From contig QANT01002765.1 of the NCBI GenBank assembly GCA_003254885.1, forward strand, positions 1 to 64,000: a stretch of DNA of 64,000 bases. Reading direction: 5' to 3'. The notes under the pieces were generated by a model that was given only the letters and a program-made list of their open reading frames with translations, ran no database searches and was not told the DNA's origin. Position 1 is the stretch's first letter; every line of letters starts with the position of its first letter. The position numbers were made by a program, and so were the translations under genes. This DNA comes from Purshia tridentata. Lineage: Eukaryota; Streptophyta; Magnoliopsida; Rosales; Rosaceae. Shown in pieces: positions 24,849 through 36,898 of this stretch.

Positions 24849-25793
24849 AGAAAAATACTGCCCAATTTAAAGCCCGAACCCCCTTTTCAACTTAAAATTT
24901 AGATACCATATGTCACTCAGATCATTTGGAAATGGTCTATTTTTCTTATAAATCCAAAAAAAAAAAAAAACAAAAGGAAAAACACTATAAACCAACCTGT
25001 ACATGTAAATATCTTTGCCTTGCCCAATATGCTTCTTGCAATTGTAGCAGAAGCTGAGGAAACTCTCAGATGGATAGCTTGACCCATTTTCCTTCTTGGC
25101 GGCAAACTCAGGGACACCAACAGAGCTCTCTACAATGCAATTGTCAAAGATATGAGTGGTTCTTGGGTTTGGCCCATGAGCAATCACACAGGTATAGTCC
25201 TCAGAAAGCTCCATTTCACTAACAGAGAGAGACCCTGTGAAAACCTGAGGCGAATTCAGAGCCTCAAGGCCTGAACTCGCGGACTCAAATGGCGATTTCT
25301 TGGCCGGAGACTGAGAGGAGGCAGAGGAGAAAGAACCCAATTGAGAATTCCTCGTCTTGATGCCGAAATGGGTCGGAGATTTCGGCGATTCGAAAGAAGA
25401 GGAGGGTGGCAGAGGAGGGATTTGGATCTTGAGCTGTGACCCGAAGATGACCATTCGGGTCTGGGCCATTGATGGTTTGGGAGCAGAGTCGCCGTCATCG
25501 TTGTTGAGAGCATCAACAATGCCGAGGCCAATGCCTTTTGAGTCCAGTTTGTCCCAGTGGCGCCTGGTTTCGGGTTCTGGGGTTTTGGGGGTGTTTGTTG
25601 TTTCTGACCAGAAGGGGTTTCTGAGGCCAAAGAAGGGTTTGGTTTCGAGTATGGAGGTTGGGCTCATTGCAGCCTCGGTTTCAGAGGAGCCCTTTGAGGT
25701 GAGACTGGTAAACAACCTTGGAGTTGCAAAGAAAGATGAAGTTGGTTTTGTGTGTTTGTCTGTGGGAGAGAGAACAGAGGTATGTTCTGCCAT
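24246..25793 (-). CDS. FCS-like zinc finger (FLZ) protein, FLZ8/FLZ10 type
   Basis: Plant-specific adaptor protein; FLZ proteins bind SnRK1 kinase subunits and modulate energy and ABA signalling. Two exons, 24997-25793 and 24246-24351, join in phase 2 across donor AG|GTTGGT and give 300 aa. The first about 240 residues are low-complexity and Ser/Pro-rich, with short conserved islands such as TKPFFGLRNPFWSE, DSKGIGLGIVDAL and ELSEDYTCVIAHGPNPRTTH. The zinc finger spans the splice junction: FLSFCYNCKKHIGQGKDIYMY from exon 1 and GEKAFCSSECRYQEML from exon 2, giving the C-x2-C...FCS-x2-C pattern. The C-terminus ends GNCS. The intron holds an assembly gap. Paralogue number within the family is uncertain. 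Confidence 0.93.
24761..24845. other. Assembly gap (27 N) in a poly-A tract within the FLZ intron
   Basis: Ns at 24778-24804 are flanked by A runs on both sides. The true homopolymer length is unknown. No exon is affected. Confidence 0.95.
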
Positions 25794-25851
25794 TAGAGCT
25801 TGCTTTGATGCTTTCTGGTTGTGGCTATTGATCTGCTATATAATAATCCCT

Positions 25852-25956
25852 CTGCAATCAAGAAAAGAAATTACAAATGCACCCAAAATTGAAACTTCAA
25901 TACTAGTTTCTACACTGCAAATAACAGAAGGGGTGGAGAGAAATTTTGGGACTTAC
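25852..25956 (-). other. Probable 5'UTR intron of the FLZ gene
   Basis: On the minus strand a strong donor, ATAA|GTAAGT, starts at 25956, and a pyrimidine-led acceptor, TTGATTGCAG, ends at 25852. This places a 105-nt intron about 60 nt upstream of the start codon. Leader introns are frequent in FLZ genes as I recall them. No transcript evidence is available here. Confidence 0.5.
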
Positions 25957-26470
25957 TTATAAAGGTGAGGACTTTCACTCGCAAACTGCCATGATTTCCA
26001 GCTCAAGCTCCAGAATATTGCAGAAAATTGATACTTGTTGAGCTCAATTATGTTAGAGAATGGTGGATGGAAGACTGCTAGTACAGGCAAACACACCATC
26101 TTGAAAAAAACCCAGAAACCAGAAATTCCAGAAAAGATTCCATCAATGTAATTTTAGCTCTGGTAAACCTCTGTGACCTCCATTTCTAAAAAACAGAAAA
26201 AAAGAAAAGAGACTAACCAGGAAGGAAAATAATGGAAAAGAGCTCTCACTTCTTCCGCGATTTCTGGCTCTTCCTTCCTCTCTCTCGCTCACAAACTCTG
26301 TCCGTCAAAGAAAGGAAGAAAGAATCCTAATGCTCATCAGAACCGACATGCAAAGGAGACCCTCATCACTCAAGAGTCATGATCAATGGACAAGACGTGC
26401 ATGCATCAGACATCTGAACAAAGAAAGTTTGTATTTTTGTTCCTTCTTTTGTTGGGAGCTCAGCTTTATT

Positions 26471-26508
<38 letters not shown>

Positions 26509-27344
26509 ACTCGTTTTTGTTTTTATCTTTTGGGCTTTGTGTCGTCCTTGCCTCTATAATTAAAACTCAGCTAAATTGGCTCTTATCAGGCAAAATGATT
26601 TGGGATTTGGAAAGCAAACCAAAATCACAAAATTAAAATTACAAGACCTGCTGATCGAATAAAACCCAGACTGAAAACAAAAGCACTGATGATCATCGTT
26701 ATGTGTGTGTGAGGGTCTCTCTCTCTCTCTTTTCTTAGGAGGTGGGGTTTGTATCTTTTCCCTCTTTATTTGCCCACTAAATCAGTTTCCCATCATCACC
26801 CTGAAAAATCGAAATGGAGTTGCAGAGAAAGCACAGAGAGAGAAAGTGAGAGAGAGAGAGAGAGAGAGCTCGTGGGATTTAGGGGTTGGTGGGTGATTAT
26901 AAAGACGCGTGTGCATGAGAATCAGTGGGTTTGATAAAACCACCCCGCACTGCTGCCCAGGTAGGTATGGATCATCCGATCATGGATGGCAGTTTATGTT
27001 TTTCTCACGTCATCAGTTTTTTTTTATTTTTGCCACCAATTACTCTCTCCTTCTCTCTACAGCGGAATTTTCAATTTTGAGCAGACCTTCCAGCATCAGT
27101 GACGCTACTTACTTGAAAAACACCAACACACACTCCCAGGCTTGACCACACTCGCCACCCCTTCACACCGGCTTAACCAGACAAAAGCTTCGGTGTAATT
27201 AGACTCTTCATTTCCTACTTGTATTGAATACTAATCAAGTATAAATTAATATAACATTTTTAATTCTTTTATTTTAAATGATTCAACAAATAATATAACA
27301 AATAAAATTTTGTCACATATAAAATTGAAATAATAGGTGATGTG
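25957..27344. other. FLZ promoter and leader region, then spacer
   Basis: Pyrimidine-rich microsatellites lie at 26467-26507 (CT then CTTT units), with a (GA)n run at 26842-26867. No coding gene is seen. The 300-900 bp upstream of the FLZ start is the likely promoter. Confidence 0.4.
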
Positions 27345-27660
27345 TCAACTTAGCTGAGTCAGTTGATTGCGAATCCAACTGAAGTAGTACACTACTACTT
27401 GAAGGCTCAAGCCATATTGAGCTTGGCTAGGCGGCAAGCCACTAAGTTTGTGGCTCTCCGTGGGGCCCGCCACCCGCTTGATTCGGTATGGGAAGTTCAC
27501 GAACTGTACTGTAGAGTTGCAGACCCCAATCAAAATCCGGAGTCCTGGGCTCACGTAAAGCCAGTGCGGGCCCCGCTCAACTCCAGTTACAGAGTCCTGA
27601 TTCCTGGCCCGTCTGGGGCCACCGAGATGGGCCCACATTACATCATGTACCATTATCTTT
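27345..27660. repeat. GC-richer repeat-like island
   Basis: A sharply bounded GC-rich block in AT-rich surroundings. Overlapping ORFs run on both strands (plus 27363-27707, minus 27345-27653) and neither has a recognisable domain. The composition suggests an inserted or decayed repeat. Its class is unknown. Confidence 0.3.
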
Positions 27661-27829
27661 TCTTTTTCATAAATTATTATGTATCATTATCTCATCTACC
27701 CCATTAATTATTACATAATATTTAAACCCTTGATAATAAGGATATCCAAAAAATTTGTGCGAAAAACTTCCTGTCATACACTTGTTTCTCTGATTTCTCT
27801 CTCCTTCACTATTTTCTTTTTCTTTATGC

Positions 27830-28310
27830 TAAGTGTCAAATTTTAATTAATCTTTTCTACCACTCAGTATGACGATGTAGCATGAAATTTCCCACTAAAG
27901 TTATTTTCTAAGAGCATTACCAATGAATGGTACAAATTAGGAGTGCGTTAAATGCAATAGTCAAACCAATTGGCCGAATTGAACTACTAACCAACGCCAG
28001 CGGAATAACACAAAATAGAATTGCCACCGATTGTTGGTTATCGACTGTTTTGTTGTTGGTCGGTTTCAATCGGTGGAGCTTGGTTCTAAAGAGAAAGAAG
28101 GAGAGGTAAAGGGAGAGAAATGAGTGGAGGAGAGAGAGATAAGCCGTTGGTAGTGGGGATGGTGGCCGGAAGGGAGGAGAGAGTCGTAAGAGGATGGTGG
28201 TGGGGATGATAGTAGGAAGGGTGGTGGCCAAATGACATATTTTAATTGACATTTTCTGTCACTCAAAATAATAACGTAGTAAAACACTCCCCACTGCAAA
28301 TTTTTGTCAT
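27830..28310. repeat. Repeat-like block with a direct repeat at its flanks
   Basis: A stretch near 27835-27895 (AAGTGTCAAATTTTAATTAA, later TTTCCCACT) recurs in diverged form near 28233-28296. Between them lies a unit starting AGAGCATTACCAATG, reminiscent of a common plant MITE terminus, followed by a purine/pyrimidine-rich core. No coding sequence is seen. Classification is tentative. Confidence 0.3.
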
Positions 28311-30929
28311 AAATTTCCATATTAAAGGGTCACATAGATTAGTAAAAGACACATTCCCTTTTAGTTTGTAATTATAACGCGTTTGAAACTTTGCGATACC
28401 TGCTTCATTAAACGGGGGCAATAAAGAGTCTGAAGGGCCCTTTTGGAATGATACTTGCCTAATCTCAATGAGTGCAAAGCTAATAGTAGGCTCCCTATTA
28501 TTAAATATCGATACTTACCAAAAAGGATATATGGAATAGAAACATATAACATGTTCCTAATAGGAACTATGAAAGTAATTAAATGAATAAACTCTATTCA
28601 ATTCATTGGCCAAGTCAAATATGCAGTTGTTAAGTTTTGCAATCCATCCTACTAAAAAAAGGTGTAACAGCTTCAAATTATAGTACTTTCTAATGAGATC
28701 TAATGCCATAAATCATTATATGTGAACTCTAATTATACAGGAGATTGATTAATATGTGGGGTACAAATCACAAATTATTTTATTGTTATTTAGGCAAATC
28801 AAATACCCAGGTACAATTATTATATATGTGACAGGATCATCGTTGTATATGATTATATGCTCGAAATTGTTGGTACAATATAGTAGAACCCTGTTTAGTG
28901 AGATAATTGGTTTCTTCAATTATTAGTCATAAGAAATTTTTGGCAAAGGCTAATCGTATCTATGACTATGAGTTTACTGATGGCAATAATGGTCGACAAG
29001 AAATTATCAATGGAAACATTATCTGTCATAAGTTCATAACAGCACTCATGAGAATTCTAGCTCTGCCTTCATAATTAATACTGTTGTATTGCAACTCACA
29101 CTCTCACAAACCGGTTCCCCGAGAACCTAGCTCTAAAAAGAAAGGCAAATTACATCTTTTGTCCTTTTAGTTTGACCCAATATTTATTTTGATTAATATC
29201 GTTTTGCTTTAGGGTCAATTATATATAATTACTAAAATAATTTGTAATTACATAATAGTCAATAATTTTTTTCAAATAATACAAATAATGGACATTAATA
29301 ATTAGACTCAAAATATATTATATTTATACTTCATGCCACTATGCTTACTCGTTGATATTAGCAGTTTTTCCTAATTTTAAAAATTACAAAATGGTTAATT
29401 AAAAATCAAAAGTTGACAAATGGCTAAATAAAATTAACTAATTGTAATTAACAAACTAATACTGTTTAATTAAGAAACTAATTGAATTATATACTCTATC
29501 ACATAATACAATGTCTTCTCATTCGAATCAAATCAACAAGATGTGAAATTGCTTTATGATTGAAAACTGGAAATTCCTAACAAGTTCCAGCTTTTTACAA
29601 ATTTCATAAAAATAAGAAAGACATGCAATATGTGCAAAAGCCAAAATTTCTTCAAAATAACAGTAAAAACCTAAACTATTTGACTTTAGATCATCAATAT
29701 CATACAAAATACTATATTTTAAGTTGTCAATATAATTGTCATAATCTTAATTTTAAACTCATGATTGCTTAAAATATGGTATTCATTCATTCAATATTGA
29801 AAATTATTATTTATTAACATAGGGGCAATAGGGCCTATTGAATAATAGGATGACTTATCAAAACCTATATAAAAAAAGTAATCCAATGTAACATGAATCA
29901 AAAAGTGTTTAAATTGAAAGCCAAAAACCTTGAGTTTTACCAAAGTCATGTACTCTTTTTGAATTTATTTCTAATTAATTCTTTAATTAACAAGAGAATA
30001 ACGATATGTCCCATGATCCCGTCTTTACACCTACCCAGCAAAAACTTAAGAAATAAGAACCTACCCATTTACTTAACAATGAAAAATTACTAAATTGATA
30101 ATAGGACACAAACTTATAACCTAACCCAGCACGAATTCCCAATGAAGAGACTCACACATATTGCATAAAATAAAACTAAGTAACCCAAATATTAAATTAG
30201 GCCAATATGACAAGTGACAAGCTTTGCATGCCTGCCTCAACTTTGTTGTCAATTTCATGCACCCAAACTAGTACGTCTATATACTTAGAATGGGACGTGG
30301 CACCTATATGCATTTTTCTGCTTCAATTCTCGACTCCAATTAATTATCTTTTATTTTTGTTGATTTGTTATCACTCTTCACTCAAATACGATGTAGTTCA
30401 CACGTTTGTGCAAAGTACGTATACATATTTGCTCACTCTAAAATTAAATTTTCTCGAGTTTTTATCGTCAAATAATGTGACAAATAAGTTAAATAAATAA
30501 CATAGTATCTTCCTGTCCTAATGTAATAAGTTTAGATTGAGACTGCTTTTGTATTAATTGTAGTAACCATGTATACCTAATTAATAGTACTCCTATGCAT
30601 AGTTACTAAGTAAAAATGAGTAAACTAATTGCATGTATATTCATTGCACCTAAAACAAAGGCTATAGAAAGATGGCGACATGTTTGATAAAAAAAGAAAG
30701 AAAGACAGCTACATACCCTTTTCTTCATATAATTAATTAAAAAAATGATTGAATCCAAAATTTATCACCTGAGCGGTTAAGATTAAGACTTCTTTTGTTT
30801 AGCAAAATTTTGCAAGGAACACTACGAACTTGAAATTTATATAAAATAATAGAATAGCCTTTCAAACATAATGGGCCCTAACTTTTGAAATTTATCTCTC
30901 TTCTATCACAGTAAGTCTACAAGTTAAGC
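28311..30929. other. AT-rich spacer, no gene seen
   Basis: Very AT-rich sequence with no recognisable gene or element. ORFs at 29893-30093 and 30207-30500 have no domain features. Confidence 0.5.
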
Positions 30930-31200
30930 AAGATAGCATGTTGTATGCCTTCTGGCCAAAAGAAAAAAATTAGCAAAAACAGAAGACTCGTCTGCTCCTA
31001 CTCTGCTCAGACTGCTCGGGGGGACATTTCTCAAGCAGATAATGGTCATTTCATTAACTTGGGGGGTCACCTGCGACTAAGATGGGTGTTTCAAGGAGAG
31101 GTGTCACTGGCGTTGGAGGGTCACGAGTACGTTTGTTCGCCACTAAAGGTAGTTTTTATTTTTTGGTATAATTCATATATAGAAAATACATTTTCATAAC
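30930..31200. other. Short GC-richer island, origin unknown
   Basis: An 84-aa ORF (30945-31199, plus) covers the island, but the protein has no recognisable domain and its ending runs into AT-rich DNA. It may be an inserted repeat fragment. Confidence 0.2.
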
Positions 31201-31461
31201 CATTAAAAATATACGCGGCTGCTAAATTTTATAAGCTTAGTACCTTACTTAGTGAGTGTAAGTCTTTAAGCACAAATAGGTCGAAAGTTCAAATTAATGA
31301 ACTTTTTTCTTCTTGGGTTTGCATACTTATAATTTTGTTTTTTTATTAATGTAATCATGTAAGTAACCTTAGTTAGGCCATTTACTATGGTAAATATCAT
31401 TTTTTAATAGCCAAAGTCATTTTAAGTGTTGTAATAGTGCTTTTTAGGTTATATTTTCACT

Positions 31462-31671
31462 ATGGTGCTGACACTCATATTTGAGTATTAGGATTTTAAA
31501 TCTAATTAAATTATGCTTAATATTAATTAAGTATTAAAGAAAATTATACCATTGATTATATTTTAAATGGTGTCGACACTCATATTTGAGTATTAAGATT
31601 TTAAATCTAATTAAATTATGCATAATATTAATTAAGTATTAAAAAAAAATATACCATTGATTATATTTTAA
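31462..31671. repeat. 105-bp tandem duplication
   Basis: Copies begin ATGGTG(CT/TC)GACACTC at 31462 and 31567 and are almost identical over the whole unit. The surrounding block (31380-31790) is AT-rich and MITE-like in composition. Confidence 0.9.
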
Positions 31672-33966
31672 GAAGATCTTTAATGTAAGATTAATATTAA
31701 ATATATTTGAATATTTCATTTGTTTACTCAAATTAAAATTTTTCTATTTTATTATCCAAAAACAATAAACATAACATAATTTATTTATTTTGTGATGGGT
31801 CCATACAAAAAACACATAAAAAAAGCTACACACAAACAACTAAAATTTTGTAAGTATTCAACCATATAAGCCCATACCATTTAGAGATTACTTTTTCTTA
31901 ACTTTAAATTTGAGTTTTAATACAACAATCAATTCTTAATAGCCTTCATAATTTAGTACATAATGAACAAGTTATAACCATATATTAATCATTTTAACTT
32001 TTAATTATCAAAATTTCGGTGTATAGCAGGGCAAAGTTGATAAGACCCTTTGAAGTTTGAGAAGTTCCATTATATATAATGTTTTGGACACAACAACATA
32101 GCAAATATGATGGGACAATGAGAAAGTGACCCCATCGCCATCCTTGTTAAGTAAATTTAATTATAACTGGGACATGGGACCGGGGAGGGGTAGGGTCTCT
32201 TGTTAGGGATGGTTTCCTAAACCCTAATGGGTTCTGTGTGTAACTGTACGTCCTGTCCACTCAAATAACAAGATCAAGTTGGGTATATATCAGTGTACGT
32301 GAGGCTGTGTGGCTGTGGTGTGAGGTGCATGCTCTACTGGATCAATCTTGACCTCAAGCTCAATTCCACAACCAGTAGTGGAGTGCATGATAATTATTCA
32401 AAGAAAGGACCCCACATTGATTTGGTCCCTTTCATTTTTTGCATTCACGTCAGCATCGATGTGGACTATTTAATTTCATGAAAATGATGATGTATAGTAT
32501 AGGAGTAGGGGGTCCATCACCCCCATTGAAAAGCCTTGATATAAGATCACGAGATGAGACACCACCCAAGAACATTTTCAATCAACTATTTGGTGTTCTA
32601 CTTCTACCAAGAAAATAAACCAATTTTTAATTTTATGGTGGCAAAATCGTAAGTGAAAAATAAATCTGTCAAAATCAGCATATCTATATAATTAGTATTC
32701 GTGAAGACATTTTATCAAACCAATTTTATACCAATATTTAAGAAACAAGTCAAGAAACACAAGCAATAATAACCCAAGTTTAATGAGGATAAAATAGTTT
32801 CATGGGTTCAATTGACCTTTCTATTATGTATGTGGATGTGGGTGGGGCTCCCAACCCAAGTGTCCAAATCTAAAAATTAAAATATATTTACAAGTTATAC
32901 ATATATATATCTCTAATCATAGTTGAAAAGTAACAATAAATCTTAAGATTGAGAGCTAATTTATACAATCTTGGTGGTAAGTTCACCTTATTTTGAAAAG
33001 ACAAAGCAAGGTCAAGTCTTAGCCTAACAGTAATTAAGTCTCACCAAATCAACCAAACATGGAGAAAGAAAACAGTCTTTTCCTTATACTACTGTAATAT
33101 ATATAAGTCCTAACCTTCGCTAAGTATACTTAACAACACAGTTCACCAATATCTCAAATGGTAGGGCATAGTTGAAAAAGGGCATAGGAACAAAAATGTA
33201 GGTGTCTTTTGTTTTTAGGTCCAAATGAATGATACAATGATGCAGTTGTGGTTCAAGTCCAAAATATTTTTGCTGATTGTTTGTAAATTAGTTTTTTATT
33301 TGCATGCATATATAGCCACATAGTCTATGGTCTAATAGAGCCTATAGATGAAGACAGATTACCTTTCACCTAAAATCAAATCATTAGTAAAAGCAGTAGG
33401 TTGCATACCTTCAAATGCCACATGGAAAATGTTCAATACTGGGGCCCGCTTCAGATGTCCCTTTTCATAGGTTTAACCCCGTGGTGGGCCCACCCTCTCC
33501 ACTAACTACCATGTCCTTTCTGATTTGCCCCGCTTGCAAGGGTTGTTTGATTGGGCTTTAATCAATTATTGTCCATTGTAATTAAAGAAGTGTTATTTTA
33601 CTTATCACCAAAAAATGGCGGTGAAGATTACCATCATATTAAAAGGTAAAAAAAAATTGAAAGTGCTTTCTAAATTCTAATAAAGCACCGGATAGATATT
33701 TCCTTAGGAAGTGCCATTAAATACATTTACAATAAGCACTTAATTTATTTTATTTTTAGAAAAAGGAACATGTCCACCCTAGAGAAAAAGTATATATATG
33801 TACAAAAATGCCACATCATGAGACCTAGAAAACCCATGAATCCCTTTATGTAAATACCTTAATATATATGAGCATATTCCATCCAAAATAGTAAATATGG
33901 TATAATTCCGAATAAATAATGAAAATGGAGTTGGATTTATGCCTTCATAGATTCCAACTTGAACTT
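31672..33966. other. AT-rich spacer, no gene seen
   Basis: No gene or clear element found. A modestly GC-richer patch near 32160-32520 has only unremarkable ORFs. Confidence 0.5.
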
Positions 33967-34347
33967 GGATCTGTGGCTTGAAGGATTCCAAGCTTCTATA
34001 GTTATATTTCCCATGGCTATATAAAGTGGAAAAAATTCATCCCAATTAAGGAAGATGAAAACGTGTAGATAAAAAGCAAGAGGTATGTGGAAGAGAAAGA
34101 TGCCCATACTACAAGACACAGAGGGTGAGGTACTGTTAAAAAAAAAAAGTAGGGAATGGATCTGTGGCTTGAAGGATTCCAAGCTTCTATAATTATATTT
34201 CCCATGGCTATATAAAGTGGAAAAAATTCATCCCAATTAAGGAAGATGAAAACGTGTAGAGAAAAAGCAAGAGGTATGTGGAAGAGAAAGATGCCCATAC
34301 TACAAGACATAGAGGGTGAGGTACTGTTAAAAAAAAAAGTAGGGAAA
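33967..34347. repeat. 191-bp tandem duplication, about 98% identical, each copy with a TATA-like box
   Basis: Copies begin GGATCTGTGGCTTGAAGGA at 33967 and 34158 and differ by a few substitutions and one A in a homopolymer. Each contains CCATGGCTATATAAAG on the plus strand (TATATAAA near 34018 and 34209). The duplication creates a long minus-strand ORF (34017-34475) that looks like an artefact of the repetition. Confidence 0.92.
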
Positions 34348-35567
34348 AGTGATGAGAAATTATTTGACAAACAAGAATACCTTTTGGTTACAAAGGATTG
34401 ATAACGACTCAAAGATGACCTATACAATGGGGCATCCTTTGATTGCCATGGAGATATGGATGGTATCAATCCCATAAGTATTCAATTATTATGTGTATGA
34501 TCCTTGGGGGAGGGTACCTAATCGACAAAGATCTTCTACTTATTTGTCTACTCATCTCTCTATTATACTTTAATATTGGACATCAAAGAGAGAGTAGAGA
34601 GAAAGAAAAAGGAAGAAGTAGAAGGAAACATGACCAAGATTAAAAATATGATAGGGAAATAGATAGGCAAATGAATAGAGAATCTTAGTTCGTACCTAAT
34701 AGCTTCTATTGCACTTTTTTTCATGCTGTCTTGGGGGAGGGTACCTAAATTATTTATGATCTTGTAAAATTGTCAGTTGAAGCACATGCTCTAATATATG
34801 GTACTTGAGAATTTCACTGTTCAGATCATAAAAGAGGAGTTAATTTGAATTGGGACCAGAGAAGATAAGCAATACATATCTCATTATTATTTAAGTTGAA
34901 TATATTAAATTTGGATTTGAAAAAAAAAAGGAATTACGGATTGGGTAACATAGCTTTTTAATAATACAATATCTTTTATGTGGCAAACAGATAATGATGT
35001 GTGCAAAATAATTTTACCACATTATATGAGGTACAAAATCTTTTCTGTATTTAAAAATGTAGTTTAATCTAATATATGTAACATTATTCTGGAAGTTATA
35101 ATAACATTGTAGTTCACATGCAAAATAGGGTCCTTTTCTCCGGCTAAAATAAAATCAAAACCAATTATCATACATAGCCTTCCCTATGTAGCAATCAATC
35201 TCTTGGCATATATCGCCGACAACGATCACCATCAAGATTTAAGAGAATCAAAACTATATATATATCACAAGGAAATAAGCCAATAATTGATGGCCCAACT
35301 TCCATTTGGTAACCAGAGCCTTCATGAACATCTGATTATAAGATGTTAACGTTCTGACAACTATTGGGTCAAGTTATTGGGCTTTACGAAATTGCAGGCC
35401 TCAGTTTGCTGCATATCAATATTCAAGTGTTGTATCAATGATTCAATATATACAGCTCTCAAACATCATGATTTTACATGCTTGAGTTTACATTTGATAA
35501 ACGTTGTTGATTAATGAAAAATAAAATCTTTAATGCATTTATTATTGAGAATACAAGACCACATAAA
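34348..35567. other. Spacer downstream of the GNAT cluster
   Basis: No gene seen. The motif CTTGGGGGAGGGTACCTAA occurs at about 34502 and 34728, hinting at another old local duplication. Confidence 0.5.
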
Positions 35568-36080
35568 TCATATAATCTTATCAGTTGATAAGAAACTATA
35601 GATAAACATATCTCTAATCTCTCCTTTACAATACCCATACTTCCTCAACATACCTTCTTTTAAAAAACCAACCTTCTCTAAAACCATTTGAGACCCCTTA
35701 TTCTCAACCTCAAACAAAGCCTCAATCCTCACCAAACATGTGAACTCCTTGAACACCCTAGAGATGGCCATCCTCAATGCCACTGTGGCAATCCCTTGTC
35801 CCCAGCCTGCAGCCACAGCATAGCTAACATGTGGCCTGCACCTGTCCTCACCCGGTTCGGGCTTGACCGAAATGTATCCCATCGAACGGTCATCCAAGCA
35901 TATGGACTGCCTCCATGGGTGTGGAATAGCAACCTTCTCAATGTATGTCAAGGCTTGTTCTCTAGAGGTGATGGTGTTCCATCTTAGATAGCGTGTTACA
36001 CTCTCATCACTTGCCCATTTGAGGAAGTCATTGGCATCAGAGGGTTTGAAAGGGCGAAGAGAAAATCTTGATGAATCCAT
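35568..36080 (-). CDS. GNAT-family N-acetyltransferase (RimJ/RimL-like, Acetyltransf_3)
   Basis: Intronless gene encoding 170 aa from ATG at 36080, chosen because MDSSRFSLRPF matches the usual family start. An in-frame ATG at 36098 would add six residues. The N-terminal motif RPFKPSDANDFLKWASDESV is typical of plant p20-like acetyltransferases. The acetyl-CoA binding motif A is WGQGIATVALRMAI near residue 97. Compared with the neighbour at 36899, which has APEYWGQG, this copy has AAGWGQG, one residue shorter just before the binding loop. The C-terminal motif (VLEKVGFLKEGMLRKYGY) is intact. The substrate is unknown; these proteins are predicted to be cytosolic. It is a tandem paralogue of the next gene. 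Confidence 0.88.
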   Translation of the reverse strand: MDSSRFSLRPFKPSDANDFLKWASDESVTRYLRWNTITSREQALTYIEKVAIPHPWRQSICLDDRSMGYISVKPEPGEDRCRPHVSYAVAAGWGQGIATVALRMAISRVFKEFTCLVRIEALFEVENKGSQMVLEKVGFLKEGMLRKYGYCKGEIRDMFIYSFLSTDKII

Positions 36081-36455
36081 TCCAACTTCCAAGCTCAATC
36101 TGAATAATTATGTTGGCATATAAAGCTATGGGTTATATGAATGTGTAGCTTATCATGGAATTGTCATTAAAAATATGGTCTCGTGGTCCAACAATACATT
36201 GAACTTGTCTAGTACGTACTAATAGCAGACAAATTTTTAATTGATGAATCCATTGAATTTGGAGGAGCTTTGAGATGGTTCCAAGCTCAAATTGAATGAT
36301 AATGTAGGCATAAAAAGCTGTGGATTATATGAATGTGCAGCTTACCATGGGGGACAAGGTCAATTATGATACTTGTCATTCAAAATATGGTCATGTGGTT
36401 CCAATAAATAATAGATTTGGGTGCACTGAACTTCTCTACTACTAGTGGCAGACAA
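36067..36455 (-). repeat. Tandem duplication of the GNAT promoter and start codon region
   Basis: The block from the start of the 35568-36080 gene and its upstream flank (about 36067-36239) recurs, diverged, at about 36242-36455. Shared text includes TGATGAATCCATT, CCAAGCTCAA, AAGCT(A/G)TGG(G/A)TTATATGAATGTG and GCAGACAAATTT. The outer copy keeps ATGGATTCATC (start at 36253) but hits a stop after 14 codons, so only the promoter/start piece was duplicated. Confidence 0.75.
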
Positions 36456-36898
36456 ATTTGTCAGCATCATCCCAAGCTGCAACTGGCCCATTATTGATGG
36501 GTGGACTAAATTGTTGAAGAAGGTGATGTATATAATCCCATGTCGGTTAAATAAGGAGTCATCAACTTCTTCGAATTAGTTCAAGTGGTGAAGGACGGCA
36601 AGGGAATGAGTTAGAAATTAGAATTAGAATACGTTAATGCTGAGCTTTTTGGTAAAACCAAAAACCTGATTGGTGGAGCGGTGGCTAAACTGGGATAATA
36701 TTGACATGTGTGATGTATGTGAGTCTGTGAATGTATTTGACAGTCGGAGTCATAAACTCGAAACAAAACATAAAATAAGCAACGAGAAGTTTTGCAACCA
36801 GGTAGAAGTAAATTAATGGATGATTCAGGATATATTGTACCAGCTTGACTACAAATGTTTCATATTGTTTTAGGCTTATCCATTGATTAGCAAAATGG
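36456..36898. other. Spacer between the tandem GNAT genes
   Basis: Promoter side of the first GNAT gene and 3' flank of the second. No further gene is seen. Confidence 0.5.

Noticed and set aside
25357-25962. 201-aa plus ORF antisense to the FLZ first exon
   Set aside because: The minus strand encodes a clear FLZ protein with the zinc finger. The plus ORF has no family signature.
27363-27707. 114-aa plus ORF overlapping a 102-aa minus ORF
   Set aside because: Both lie in a GC-rich repeat-like island, neither has a recognisable domain, and the coding signals conflict.
30945-31199. 84-aa plus ORF
   Set aside because: No domain or promoter, and it ends in AT-rich non-coding text. Kept only as an island of unknown origin.
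34017-34475. 152-aa minus-strand ORF
   Set aside because: It spans the 191-bp tandem duplication, repeats its own text and has no domain. It is an artefact of an open repeat frame.
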